Positions 7,800-16,819 of a DNA stretch of 20,000 nucleotides are shown piece by piece (the first letter of the stretch is position 1; each line of letters begins with the position of its first letter). The notes below the pieces were generated by a model. The model saw nothing but the letters and a program-made list of their open reading frames with translations. It was not told where the DNA came from and did not search any database. Source of the stretch: Prorocentrum cordatum (lineage: Eukaryota > Sar > Dinophyceae > Prorocentrales > Prorocentraceae); contig CAUYUJ010009590.1 of assembly GCA_963575745.1 (NCBI GenBank), positions 5,001 through 25,000 of the forward strand. The letters are read 5' to 3'. The position numbers and the translations under genes are program-made.

Positions 7800-8240
7800 C
7801 CATTGTCATGGCATCCACAAGTCTAGGCGGCCCCGTCGCGCATGCAGACGTCGCCAGGCACCAGCGATGCCCGTGTCGTCCGCGTCGTCGCTCAGGCTCG
7901 TGACAGGAAGGGGTTCGACCTCGGCCACTTCCTCGCGCACAGGAAGGATGGGCGGCAGGTTCGCGCCTGGTTGACGCGGTGGCGACCCCAGCTTCCGCCG
8001 CCCCTAAGGAAGGCCCTGATCGTGGTTCCTCGCACAGGCTGGCACCTGCGTCGTGCTTCGCCACGCGGCGAGCCAGGACCGGGTAGGGCCCCCTTGCGTG
8101 GAGCACTGCGGGCTCCCGCTTGGGCCCTCCCGCCCCCCCGCGCTCCCGGCTGCCAGGGAGGTCGTTGATGCGCACCCGGCTCCCCTTGAGGGCGTCTTTT
8201 GTTGAACCTGGGGCCCGTCGGCGTTGGGGCCTTTCGAGGT
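7800..8240. other. GC-rich interval, no gene assigned
   Basis: Plus is open as VVRVVAQARDRKGFDLGHFL onward and minus is open from about 8175 to 7771. Neither shows a motif I can name. A minus reading of LHARGPYPVLARR near 8080 faintly recalls the GPY motif seen at the C-terminus of some Ty3-type integrases, but the support is too thin to annotate. Confidence 0.35.
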
Positions 8241-8244
8241 GAAC

Positions 8245-8500
8245 CCTGCCGTGGCGAGGAAGAGGAGGAGGAGGAGGAGGAGGAGGAGGAGGAGGAGGAG
8301 GGAGGAGGAGGAGGATAGGGAGTAGAGGGTAGGGGGAAGGGGGCGGAGGAGGAGAGGGGATGAGAGAGGGAGGAGAGGAGGAGAAGAGAGGAGGAGAGAG
8401 GAGGAGGAGGAGGAGGAGGGGGAGGAGGAGGGTGATACGGGGGAGGAGGAGGCGGGTAGGGCGAGGAGGAGGGAGGGGGGGGGGGAAGGTGGACCGAGAG
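8245..8500 (+). repeat. Polypurine AGG/GAGG microsatellite
   Basis: The tract is nearly pure purine on plus, with (GAG/AGG)n at 8255-8300 and 8395-8430, and only a few pyrimidine interruptions. It is the only one of the large tracts with purines on the plus strand. Confidence 0.93.
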
Positions 8501-8624
8501 GGTCCGAGGGGAGAAGGCGTGCTTTTGCAAGAGCCGTCTGTGTCTGGCTCGTTCCTGCGCGTCGCGGGGTGGTCTCTGGCCGCCGCTTGCTGCCCGTCGT
8601 GGGGGCCTCTGGAGCCTGCCCTCC

Positions 8625-8935
8625 CCTCGCTCCTCCTCCTCCTCCTCCCTCCCTCCCTCCCCTCCCTCCCTCCCTCCCTCCCCCTCCTCCCTCCCTCCCT
8701 CCCTCCCTCCCTCCCTCCCTCCCTCCCTCCCTCTCCTCCTCCTCCTCCTCCTCCTCCTCCTCCTCCTCCCCCTCCTCCTCCTCCTCCTCCTCCTCCTCCT
8801 CCTCCTCCTCCTCCTCCTCCCTCCCTCCCTCCCTCCCTCCCTCCCTCCCCTCCCTCCCTCCCTCCCTCCCTCCCTCCCCTCCCTCCCTGCCCTCCCTCCC
8901 TCCCTCCCTCCTCCCTCCTCCTCCCTCCCTTCCTA
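8625..8935 (+). repeat. Polypyrimidine TCC/TCCC microsatellite
   Basis: Alternating (TCCC)n and (TCC)n blocks run without a purine for most of about 300 bp, with the (TCC)n core at about 8733-8820. Poly-Pro and poly-Ser frames across it are repeat translations. Confidence 0.95.
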
Positions 8936-9059
8936 CGAAGGTCGGGGCTGGGACAGGCTAGGGTTATCTAGGGTCGCCTGCTGCCCGGCAGTTTCGCTAA
9001 AGAGGCCGTGCCCGCGATCTTACACGCGAGCCGCAAGGATCAAGCCAAACAATCAACAC

Positions 9060-9590
9060 GTTTCCTCCTCCGTCTCCTCCTCTTCCTCCTCATCTGCTCT
9101 TACCTCACCCCCTACCTCCCTTCCTCCTCCTCCTCCTCCTCCTCCTCTCTCTCGTCCTCCTCCTCCTCTCCTCCTCTCCTCCTCCTCCTCCTCCTCCTCC
9201 TGCACTTTCTCCTCCTCCTCCTTCTCCTCCTCCTCCTCCACATCCTCCTCCTGCTCCTCCTCCCTCCCTCTTCCTCCTCCTCCTCCCCTGACCTACCTCC
9301 TCCTCCTCTTCCTCCTCCTCCTCCATAGGACATCGTCCTGGGACTCTACTCTTACTCTTACCCTCATTCTTACTCTTACTCTTACTCCTCCTCCTCCTCC
9401 TGCTCCTCTCCTCCTCCTCCTCCTTCCCTCCCTCCCTCCCTCCTCCCTTCCCTCCCGTCCTCCCTCCCTCCCTCCCTCCCCCTTCCCTCCCTCCCTGCCT
9501 CCCTTCCTCCTGCTTCTCCTCCTCCTCATTCTTCTCCTCGTCGTCGTCGTCCTCCTCCTTCTCCTCATCCTCCCCCTACTCGAACGGTAG
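9060..9590 (+). repeat. Compound TCC, TTACTC and TCCC microsatellite
   Basis: The (TCC)n-type sequence at 9062-9325 is followed by about seven TTACTC-like hexamers at 9346-9390 and then further (TCC)/(TCCC) to about 9590. The hexamer is not the usual plant or algal telomere unit TTTAGGG on either strand, so I do not call a telomere. Confidence 0.92.
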
Positions 9591-9659
9591 CTCGCCTGTC
9601 CCTTCGAACTCCTGCCTGGCGTACTGATCTCCCCCTTTCCGCTGCTGATTTTTGCTTCG

Positions 9660-9690
9660 GGGCACGGAAGCTGGCCAAGCTTCCGTGCCC
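9660..9690 (-). terminator. 13-bp perfect stem-loop after the minus-strand ORF
   Basis: The arms GGGCACGGAAGCT (9660-9672) and AGCTTCCGTGCCC (9678-9690) flank a 5-base loop, GGCCA. It lies 44 bp beyond the stop codon at 9734 of the minus-strand ORF, so it could be a 3' UTR or processing structure. It is not a bacterial terminator and no T-run follows. It may equally be a mobile-element terminal remnant. Confidence 0.4.
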
Positions 9691-9733
9691 GCTTTAGACG
9701 CGCCTTAGACATCCATCCTTATACCATCATACA

Positions 9734-10237
9734 CTATACTTCTTTTGCGGAGATCGTCGTTTCCTTTTTTAACGTCGTCATTTCTAGTTGGTAGCGGAGC
9801 AGGTTCACCCTTGCTCCCACCGCGGCCGCCACCTTTCGCCTCGCGTCGATCGCAATGGCTTCCACCCTCTGCCGCCCTCGAATTCGGTCAATCGCCGTCA
9901 ACATCTCCTCCTTCGTGCACTCCCCCCCCCCCCGTTTTCGCAGGAGACGTTGCTCTAGGGTCCGTCGGGGCTGTGCCAGCCCATCCGCCAGGGCCCGCGA
10001 CCGGGGCGCGTGGACCGTGTCCAGGCAGCTCGCGGACCCCAAACTGTCAGTGCCCCCGCCCGTGGGGGTAGCCTCAGGTTTCAGACAGTTGCTCGACGCG
10101 GCTTTCACATCTGCGGCGTCAGAACGAGGTCCCGAGTTTTTTGGGACTGTGTCCCGATAGCCCTGGGAGAAGAAAGCAGACAAAATGCATCTGGCGATTG
10201 CGCCGCTGGCGCCGAGCGGGGGTGCAGCGGGGGGCAT
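9734..10237 (-). CDS. Hypothetical protein, minus strand
   Basis: An ATG at 10237 opens a 167-codon frame ending at TAG (9734-9736). The N-terminal two thirds are low in pattern. The C-terminal 80 residues look like real coding sequence: RTLEQRLLRKRGGGECTKEE, then MLTAIDRIRGRQRVEAIAI, then an Ala/Arg helix with LLRYQLEMTTLKK. Third codon positions are mostly G or C, as expected of genes in such a genome. It looks helical and basic, perhaps nucleic-acid binding, but that is a guess. I recognise no family. It may be only the last exon or the tail of a longer frame. It is followed by a stem-loop and is transcribed away from the copia-like element on its right. Overlapping plus frames are less protein-like. 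Confidence 0.4.
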   Translation of the reverse strand: MPPAAPPLGASGAIARCILSAFFSQGYRDTVPKNSGPRSDAADVKAASSNCLKPEATPTGGGTDSLGSASCLDTVHAPRSRALADGLAQPRRTLEQRLLRKRGGGECTKEEMLTAIDRIRGRQRVEAIAIDARRKVAAAVGARVNLLRYQLEMTTLKKETTISAKEV

Positions 10238-10239
10238 GG

Positions 10240-12720
10240 GCGCCGAGGTAATGCGGTGGAGGTCGCGACGATTGGGGCGCCATCACTCCGAGGCACCACG
10301 CTTCGGGACCCGACCCGTCGCTTTACCTACTCAGACCCGCCAGCCGGGCAACGCGGAATCCTCATGCGCGCTCGGCTAGACGATCGTGCAATTGGCGGTG
10401 CTCAGCGCAACGCACGAAGTGCTTTCCCGTCGCTGCGTCGCGGGATGGTCCGAGCACCGCGAGCACTACCGTGACACAACAGAAGCAGACGCCCAATGCG
10501 CTGACGGCGCTGACGAGGAGGAACGCATCCGGGGCAAGTGTCTTCGGCGACTCTCGGAGTCGGCATGCGCGCCATCGCGAGCTGCATCGACCCCATGGAC
10601 GCAGGCGGCGGCAGCGGCAACGCGCGTCACCTCCGCACCTGGGGGCCCGAACGCCGGGCTCGCGTGCCTTTCCAGGAATGCGCGCGCGAGGTGATGATCA
10701 GGCCAGTGGCGAACTCATACCTCAATGAGTTTCTCCGGGCGGCCTGCGCCTCGTCGCGCCTTGCCGGCGTGGCGAGCGAGTGCGCGGGCGAATGGCCGCT
10801 GGCTGTCTTGGCCCAGGGAGGTCTAATCAACGGCAACCCAGTGCCACCGATGACTTTGTCCATGCGCAGCTTGGCCGAACGATGGGGCCAGCTGGGCGAG
10901 GGGGAGCGCGCCTCCGCAGTGCCGGTTGCGCGCCATTGGCGCGTCGAACTTTCAAGTCACCGTGCTCCCGCAGCGCTGCAGCGTGGCCAACCCCGCGAAC
11001 GCTCAGCTGCTCGCTCATATGATGGGCCAGCTGAGACGCCTGGGGCACGCGGCAGCGGGGGCGCCAGGCAAGCTCGCCTCGGCGGCCCACTCTGCCCGAC
11101 GGCGCGCGCTCCTTATGGGTGCGCCCGCGCAGGAGCAGAGCTGGGGCGGCATGGGCCCTGCCGCGCTGGGGGCGGCGCCAAGTCGCCCCGCGCCAACCGG
11201 GGCCGCGGCTGGCGGCTGCGCCTCTAGCGCGGCGCCACCAGCACAGGGGGCACACCCAGCAGCAGAAGTCGATTCAGCGCTCGACGCCGACGCCGCCAGC
11301 TCACTCGGCGAAGAAATGGCCGCCGACGACCCCAAGCAGCGCGACGTTCCGGTCGAGCAGCGCGGCGCAATTTCAACGGCCACAACGTCGGCGGGCCAGC
11401 AAACGGAAGGGCAAGGGCAAAGGCAACAATCACCACGCTTTTCTCGGCGCCCAGTCCGAGAACGACCTCTGCGAGATCTTCGGACTTCGGGGAGGGCAAA
11501 GGTTAAGGTGCAAGAGGGCTTCAGGACCGCGGGCGCTGGGTCGGGCCGCCGAGGAGGCCCCGCGGGCCCAGACGGGGCGCGTCTCACATGTCACGAGCGC
11601 GACTCGAGGGCGCGCCTCGTGCGCGACCGCCCCCGGCGCCGCCGACGAGGGCGCGCTCTTTTCCGCGGCGTCTGCGCCCCAGCATCACCATCAGCATTAT
11701 CACCATCGCCATTTGCTCTTTTGGGGCAGCAAGGGCCGTCGGGGCCGACCGAGCAGCGGCCCGCGCCAGGGGCGCGCGCGGTCTGGGCGACCAGGGGCGC
11801 CGCTGGGACTCCTCGGCCAGCGGCCGGGGGCGCCGCGGCGCCACGCCGGGGGCGGCGACCCGCTGCAGAGCGATGGCCCCCGGAACGGCGGACAGCCAGC
11901 TCCAGCAGCACTGGCGCCGCGGCCTTCAGCGCCAGCGGCGACTCCGAATTCTTCGTCGGGCGGCTCGCGGCAACCGAATGGCCGCCAACTTCGGTCAACT
12001 TGGATGGGGGCATCGCCGTCGCCCTCGCCCCCGCCACGCGAAGCCGCGCAACGACCGCAACGGGAGATGGCCGACCTCATGGGCCGTGCTCGAGCTTCTG
12101 CAGCGCCGGCGGATCCGGCGATTGCGTCGCCGGGCCGCCCAGCGACAGCGGGAAAAGCTCCGCCAGCCGCGCCGGCTTCCAGCAGCTCCAGCAGCCTCAG
12201 CGGCACCAGCGCCACCGACAGCTCTACGCTGGTAGACGCAAGTGGGCGGAGCATTCCCACTGGGGCAAACCCAGGGGCGCGACCGGATAGGCGACCTCAA
12301 CGCGCGTGTCGCCGCGCTCCCAACCCAGTCTGCCGTCGCGCAGTTGCCGAGCTGGGCGTGCGCGCATTCAGTCTCAGCCCTCGGCGTCGGCGATCCATGT
12401 GGATCGAGCTCCACGCAGCCACCGCAGTCGGCGCCGGTAGCTACGTTGCCGCCAGTGCCGGGGTCTCCCCAGGACTTGGCTCCGTTCAATCAGGACAGCC
12501 CCGTCGACGTAAACCAACCGTCGCGGTTCGCCGGCCGCGACGCCTGGATGTCCAGCGGCAGCCGATCCGAACGCGACGCGCACACCACCCTCGACCACGC
12601 GCAACGACGGCACCTCGACGAGCTCCACGGCGCACAGCTGGCGCTTGAGCACGCGCGGCAGCAAGATGAGCAACGGCGCCAAGGCCGCACAGAGTTGGAC
12701 GGAGACACCTGTTAATCCTC
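10240..12720 (+). other. Frame-broken, low-complexity coding-like region upstream of the copia-like element
   Basis: The region is open in several plus frames and the most protein-like frame changes. Frame 2 covers about 10538-10925 (RPVANSYLNEFLRAACASSR, then TLSMRSLAERWGQLGEGE). Frame 3 covers about 10926-11400 (NPANAQLLAHMMGQLRRLG, QSWGGMGP). Frame 1 near 11400-11500 holds a Lys/Gly-rich KRKGKGKGNNHHAFLG, and frame 2 covers 12242-12715 (HLDELHGAQLALEHARQQDE, a likely coiled-coil helix). Much of 11500-12240 is Ala/Pro/Arg-rich in all frames and cannot be assigned. It could be the 5' Gag part of the copia-like element on its right, or an older inserted element. No LTR was found. The 509-codon frame at 11119-12648 is not taken as a gene, because its composition is only that of the GC-rich background. 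Confidence 0.35.
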
Positions 12721-12750
12721 CTCCTGCGCCGGCCGCCGCCACGTTCAGTA

Positions 12751-13230
12751 ACGACGTTCAGTGGCGACGATAGGGGGCGCCCCATCTGCTTCGAGGCCTT
12801 CCAGCGCTGCGAGCAGGTGGTACGCCTGCTGTACCGACGCACCTTGCACCAATCATGCCACCTGCAACTTCTGCAGAGCACGGACACCCGTTCGGCGCAC
12901 TGCCTGGCGCGCCGCGGACAAGCCGACGTCGTCGCCGAGTTTCGCTGCATTGGCGCGGATCGCGCGCCGACGGTTCCGGTGCCTGGCGCCAGCCCGCGCG
13001 GCAGCAGGCAGCGCGCCCAGGTTCGGGCAATTGCGATGCAGCGTCGGACGGGGGCGCGCCAATGGAAATTGCATAACAGCAGGACTTCGCGCAGTCTCGG
13101 GCCAGCCCCTGCCCCCAGGGCGCCTCGGCCCGACTTCGCGCGGTTGCCCGGCAGCGCGTCCCGTTTCTCGTCCGCAGCGGACGCGGCGGCGCCTTGCGAC
13201 GCCAAGCTGGACATGCGCATGCCGCTCTAC
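12751..13230 (+). pseudogene. Possible Gag-like N-terminal region
   Basis: Frame 1 from 12751 reads TFSGDDRGRPICFEAFQRC and continues EQVVRLLYRRTLHQ. The TFSG opening followed by an aromatic and Glu/Phe helix resembles the start of the capsid region of many LTR-retrotransposon Gag proteins. The frame stays open to 13557 but becomes Arg/Ser/Pro-rich. No CCHC zinc knuckle was found in any plus frame between 12900 and 13600. Evidence is limited to the opening motif and the position upstream of the Pol-like domains. Confidence 0.3.
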
Positions 13231-13764
13231 AGGCCGACGCCCCCGCGGTGGCCGACCGCGCCGGGTACAGGCTCGAGCCCATCAAACGAGTCGCTGCCCT
13301 GCATGGCGATCACCGACCTGCCGGCGACGCCAGCACTGGGGGCTGTCTTTCGCCATGAATATGGCCCGCGAGGCCCAGCGACCCAAACTGCAGCCCTCCG
13401 CGGAGATGTTGTCGTCTCCAGTTTGCGTGGCAGGAGTCTGCAGAGGGTCACAGGTAGCGAGCTACGAGGTTCACTGCCCCATCGCAACGACTTCCCGCGA
13501 CGGCGCGACCAGTCGGCGCAGCGTGCGCGCCCCTGCCGCGGAGGGCGCAGGCGTTGACCTCCCCGCGGGCGTGGACCACAAGCGCCTCGCGTTCCCTGGG
13601 CCTGGCGGCTACGAGATCGCATGGGCCCCGGCGCCATCTACTTCGACCTCGCGTCGGCTTCGAATGGCCGTATTCCTGGCCCCCTGCCGCCCGAGCAGCC
13701 CGCGCAGCTGGCAGTGGGCAACGACGGCCAGGATTACGACGCCACCGACGGCCGCGAGCTCCAG

Positions 13765-14180
13765 AAGCGGAAGGTCCAGCTGCTCAGCCCCGACGCACGG
13801 GCACCCTCGCAGGGCGCGCTCGGGGCCGCCGGCTGCGACCTCAACGCCCGCGCGGGCGTCGGTCTCGCGACCTGCAGTCGTGAATTAGCGTCGACCGGCA
13901 CAGCGGCCCTAGCACCGCTGGGTGCCTACCTGCGCGTCGCTTCCCGCTCGGGACTCGCCCTCGTAGGGGTCGATGTCGCGGGCGGCGTGGTGGGCCCTGA
14001 CTTCCGCGGCGAGATCAAGGTGATCATGTTCAACGCTGGCATGCGGATGCGCTTGGTCGAGCAGGGCCACCGCGTCGCTCAACTCATCCTGGGGCGCATC
14101 GTCAGCGATGCCAAGATCGTGGTCGTTTCCAACCTTCCCTGGACATTTCGTGGATCTGGAGGCTTCGGACACATCGACAT
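13765..14180 (+). pseudogene. dUTPase-like domain embedded in the copia-like element
   Basis: Frame 1 is uninterrupted here and shows the trimeric dUTPase pattern in order. There is a strand-like VQLLSPDARAPSQGALGAAG leading to motif 1 (GAAGCDL, 13822-13842), motif 2 (ASRSGLAL, 13939-13962), motif 3 (GGVVGPDFRGEIKV, about 13981-14022), motif 4 (GHRVAQLI, 14065-14088) and a C-terminal motif 5 (RGSGGFG, 14149-14169). The family hydrolyses dUTP to dUMP and keeps uracil out of DNA. Several hallmark residues differ: the Tyr of motif 1 is Cys, the Asp of motif 4 is His, and the catalytic Asp of motif 3 is Gly (GGC at 13993-13995). Activity is therefore unlikely. The surrounding frame runs from 13621 to 14376. 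dUTPases are known in some retroviruses, but I am not aware of one as a standard part of Ty1/copia elements. Confidence 0.82.
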
Positions 14181-14285
14181 GGCGCCCCTCAGCCAAACCT
14201 CCGCCGCGAGAGAGCGAGCCCGCACGTCCGCGGAGACTCTCGGCGACTGCGCCGCCGAGGGCTCCAAGGAGCTGCTTCGCTATAG

Positions 14286-14783
14286 GACGCGGCCGGGCCG
14301 GCCCGCCAGGCTGGCCGCGCTGGCCTGCCCCGGCAGACTTGGGCAGCAACCCCGGGACATCCCGCTTGGGTCTTAGAACGAGGAGGGGACAGGACATTAG
14401 CGCTGTTAGACCACGGATTCGACGTCGCCCGCACCGCCGACCTCGAGGGTGCTATCCAGACGTCGTCCGACAGTACGTTCCCCAGCACCAATTGCAGCGC
14501 GTCGTGGATCACGTGCGACGCGAATAGGGGCGAGGTTCACCGCATCCCCAAATCTTTCCTTAACTGGCGCGCCCGGGTCAAGGATGCCAGCGCCAAGCTA
14601 ATGATCTTTGGCCGGCATGGCCAGCAGCGGCGGCGACCCACGGCGCGGCAGATGATCGACACCCGCGAGCTCCACTCAAGCGCGCACTGCGTTCGCCACA
14701 TGCTTTTGGCCGCAGAGGCCAAGCAAGGCAGCGTTAGCATGGTGCTCACTGGGGCACCCACCAGCAACCAGCTGCGCCGGTGA
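14286..14783 (+). pseudogene. Unassigned open stretch downstream of the dUTPase-like domain
   Basis: Frame 3 is open between TAG at 14283 and TGA at 14781, about 165 codons without an ATG near the start. It reads LALLDHGFDVARTADLEGAI, then RIPKSFLNWRARVKDASAK, then RQMIDTRELHSSAHCVRHML and MVLTGAPTSNQLRR. It is followed by another frame with EEHIDDWTITNRRVYLALVC (from about 14796) and a shifted SANPDVKPEAYLGRRAANE (about 14890). These look like real protein segments and probably belong to the same polyprotein. I recognise no domain. Confidence 0.4.
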
Positions 14784-15430
14784 CATCAAGCTAGAGGAAC
14801 ACATCGACGACTGGACGATCACCAACCGACGCGTGTACTTGGCCCTGGTGTGCCTCGAGCTCATGCGACTTGCCACTTACCTATTGGTCAGCAAATCCCG
14901 ATGTAAAGCCGGAGGCGTATCTAGGAAGGCGTGCTGCGAACGAAGCGCGATGGCAGCTTTGTTACCAGACTCGAACACTTCCTGTCCAACTGGCAGCCGC
15001 AAGCACCGCAAGCACGACGCCCAGGACCAGGTACATCACTACCTCGTACACCACTCAACTACAAGTAAAGATAACGAACAAATGCAGGGGGCGGCCGACG
15101 ACTGCTTCGTCGGCGCTTAGCCTACAGCAGAGCGCATGCGCCAGACAGCGAAGATTGCAAAGGGCCGCGTGAACAAAGCACGTAAGCATGTCGCCGAGGG
15201 CCACTGGCGATTGCGGCATCGACTTCGCTGGCCTGGTCCCACATCATAAACTTTCCAGCCATTGGCGAGCCGGGTCAAACCGACGAGCACGACGACGACG
15301 ACGACGACCTGCAGGGCAGCATCACCATGCATGCCCATCTGGTGCCTCCGGGGCTCTTCGGCCCTGGCATCAGGTCGCCATCTGTCGAGTGCTCAAACGA
15401 CCCAGCCAGCCGCGTTCGACGACATCCACC
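14784..15430 (+). other. Linker region of the copia-like element with acidic tract
   Basis: Short coding-like fragments occur in different frames. A basic helix reads ERMRQTAKIAKGRVNKARKH (about 15129-15190). A GAC repeat (about 15285-15308) gives an Asp-rich stretch EHDDDDDDD in frame 3. The GAC repeat is also a small microsatellite. No domain was recognised. Confidence 0.35.
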
Positions 15431-15439
15431 ACCTCCTCA

Positions 15440-16110
15440 CCTCTCTCACCTCCATCGACCACGGCACTGGCATCATGGAGATATTTGGTGGGGGCGCGGG
15501 CCAGCATGCAGCGGGCTCGCTGTCCGCCGCAACCTCAAGGCGGGCACCATTTTCGACGCGGCGACTGGCTGCGACCCTAACGACGAGAGCCAGCAGAAAG
15601 CCGTGGATCGGTGCATCCGACAAGATCGCTCCAAGTGGCCATCATGGCTCCCGCCTGCTGGCCCTGGGTCGTTGGGTCAGTTGCGTTTCATTATACAAAC
15701 GTAACTGCAGCACCTGGCTGCGCTTCTGCGAGGGCGCGGTCCCACGTGGCCGATTCTGCGGCCACTTAGCACAGTCGCAGATCGAGTTGGGCGGCTACTT
15801 CGTCGATGAGCAGCTCGAGCGATCGCGGCTGTGCGCCGAGCCGCCCTGGCCAGAGGCGCTCGCAGTTCCAAGCGTGGGCAAGGTCATCTGTGGCCTGCCT
15901 CAGCTTAAGATCGCCGCGGAGGCATCTTGATGAAGACCACCGGGCTGGCCCCCAACGGTCGAGATATCCTCGAGCATATCTCCGACCTCCGCTGCCCAGA
16001 CAACCGCGCGCACGTCCACGTCGAGGGCCTCGACAGCTTCGACGCCCAGATCTGGTCATTGAAGGTGGCCGAGCGAGTCGCCCAGGAACTTGCGTCACCG
16101 TCTGCGGCGT
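15440..16110 (+). pseudogene. Methyltransferase-like module of the copia-like element
   Basis: Frame 1 reads GIMEIFGGGAG (about 15469-15501), a Rossmann motif-I-like loop. After a shift near 15505, frame 3 reads LAVRRNLKAGTIFDAATGCD and PNDESQQKAVDRCI. Frame 2 then gives VAIMAPACWPWVVG (15635-15676). Frame 1 resumes with PRGRFCGHLAQSQIELGGYF, VDEQL and CAEPPWPEAL to a TGA at 15928. Frame 3 finally gives GRDILEHISDLRCPDNRAHV. The layout (glycine loop, second strand ending in Asp, a Pro/Cys-containing loop, an EQ or EN-type strand) parallels the module at 1684-2450 in the DIRS-like element. A SAM-binding function is inference. The module sits upstream of the integrase, which is not a usual place for one. 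Confidence 0.5.
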
Positions 16111-16219
16111 CCGCATCTCGCGAACTGCGTTCGCGAATGGCGTCCGATCGGCAGCCATGCCAGCCGCGGCTACGGGCGCCACCGAGGGAGAGATCAGACG
16201 CGAAGTTGCAGCCGAGCCT

Positions 16220-16420
16220 GCATGCAACACGCGCAAGGCGTGCAAGCGCAACCTGCGGGCGGACTCGCCCATGCACTCCAGGGGTCCAGCAGCGCGCTGC
16301 CACCCTCGCAGCGCGCCGATCCACTTGGAGCGCCCCGGCTGCCAAGAGGAAGAGGAGCGGGGCCACCCCGAGCACACTCACGCGTTCGGCAGGTGCAGGT
16401 TCGCGGATCCCTTCGCCCAG
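16220..16420 (+). pseudogene. C/H-rich finger-like segment before the integrase
   Basis: Frame 2 reads CQEEEERGHPEHTHAFGRC, with Cys at 16340-16342, His at 16364, 16373 and 16379, and Cys at 16394-16396 (C-x7-H-x2-H-x-H-x4-C). A less complete C/H segment, CNTRKACKRNLRADSPMHSR, precedes it near 16223-16285. The spacing suggests a zinc-binding finger that may have existed in pairs. It is not the CCHC knuckle of Gag. Adjacent 16110-16220 and 16420-16590 hold only Arg/Pro/Ala-rich readings. Confidence 0.4.
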
Positions 16421-16595
16421 CCGCGCCCGCGCACTGGCCAGCGCCCGCGAGCTGGAGGAACACGTCACTCGAACGATCAGCGAGCTCAGCTACCCAGCGG
16501 CGCAGACCTTGGAGCTGCAGACGAGGCTGCTCTACCACCGGCGCCCGCAGGAGGGCCAGGAACCAGCTCGTCATCCAGCGCTGGAGCCCGGGACA

Positions 16596-16682
16596 TTGGT
16601 TCGGGCGACTGAGTCGCTCGACTGGGGATCCGAGCACAGGGTGTTGGTCTGGGCGACTGTGTCGCTCGACCGGGGATCCGAG
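16596..16682 (+). repeat. 48-bp tandem duplication
   Basis: GGGCGACTG-type units at 16603-16634 and 16651-16682 (32 bp each, two mismatches) lie 48 bp apart. The similarity extends a few bases further left as TTGGT(T/C). In frame 3 each copy encodes 16 residues (ATESLDWGSE and ATVSLDRGSE), so the duplication keeps the reading frame. Confidence 0.8.
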
Positions 16683-16819
16683 CTAGTCTAGAATCAGGCG
16701 CAGAGCCTCGTCGAGCAGCGCCATGAATTGCTGGCGCAGCTGCAGGCAGCCCAGCGTCTTCAGACTGGACTCGTTCAGACGTCGATACCTCCATACGAGC
16801 ACTTTGCAGCGACTCGCAT

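Noticed and set aside
8040-8175. Minus reading with a GPY-like motif as a Ty3 integrase tail
   Set aside because: One short match only, with no integrase core nearby.
9346-9390. TTACTC hexamers as an interstitial telomere
   Set aside because: The unit differs from TTTAGGG and TTAGGG on both strands and is embedded in related pyrimidine repeats.
11119-12648. 509-codon plus frame, the longest in the window
   Set aside because: Ala/Pro/Arg/Ser composition expected from GC-rich DNA. Protein-like segments switch to other frames over the same interval.
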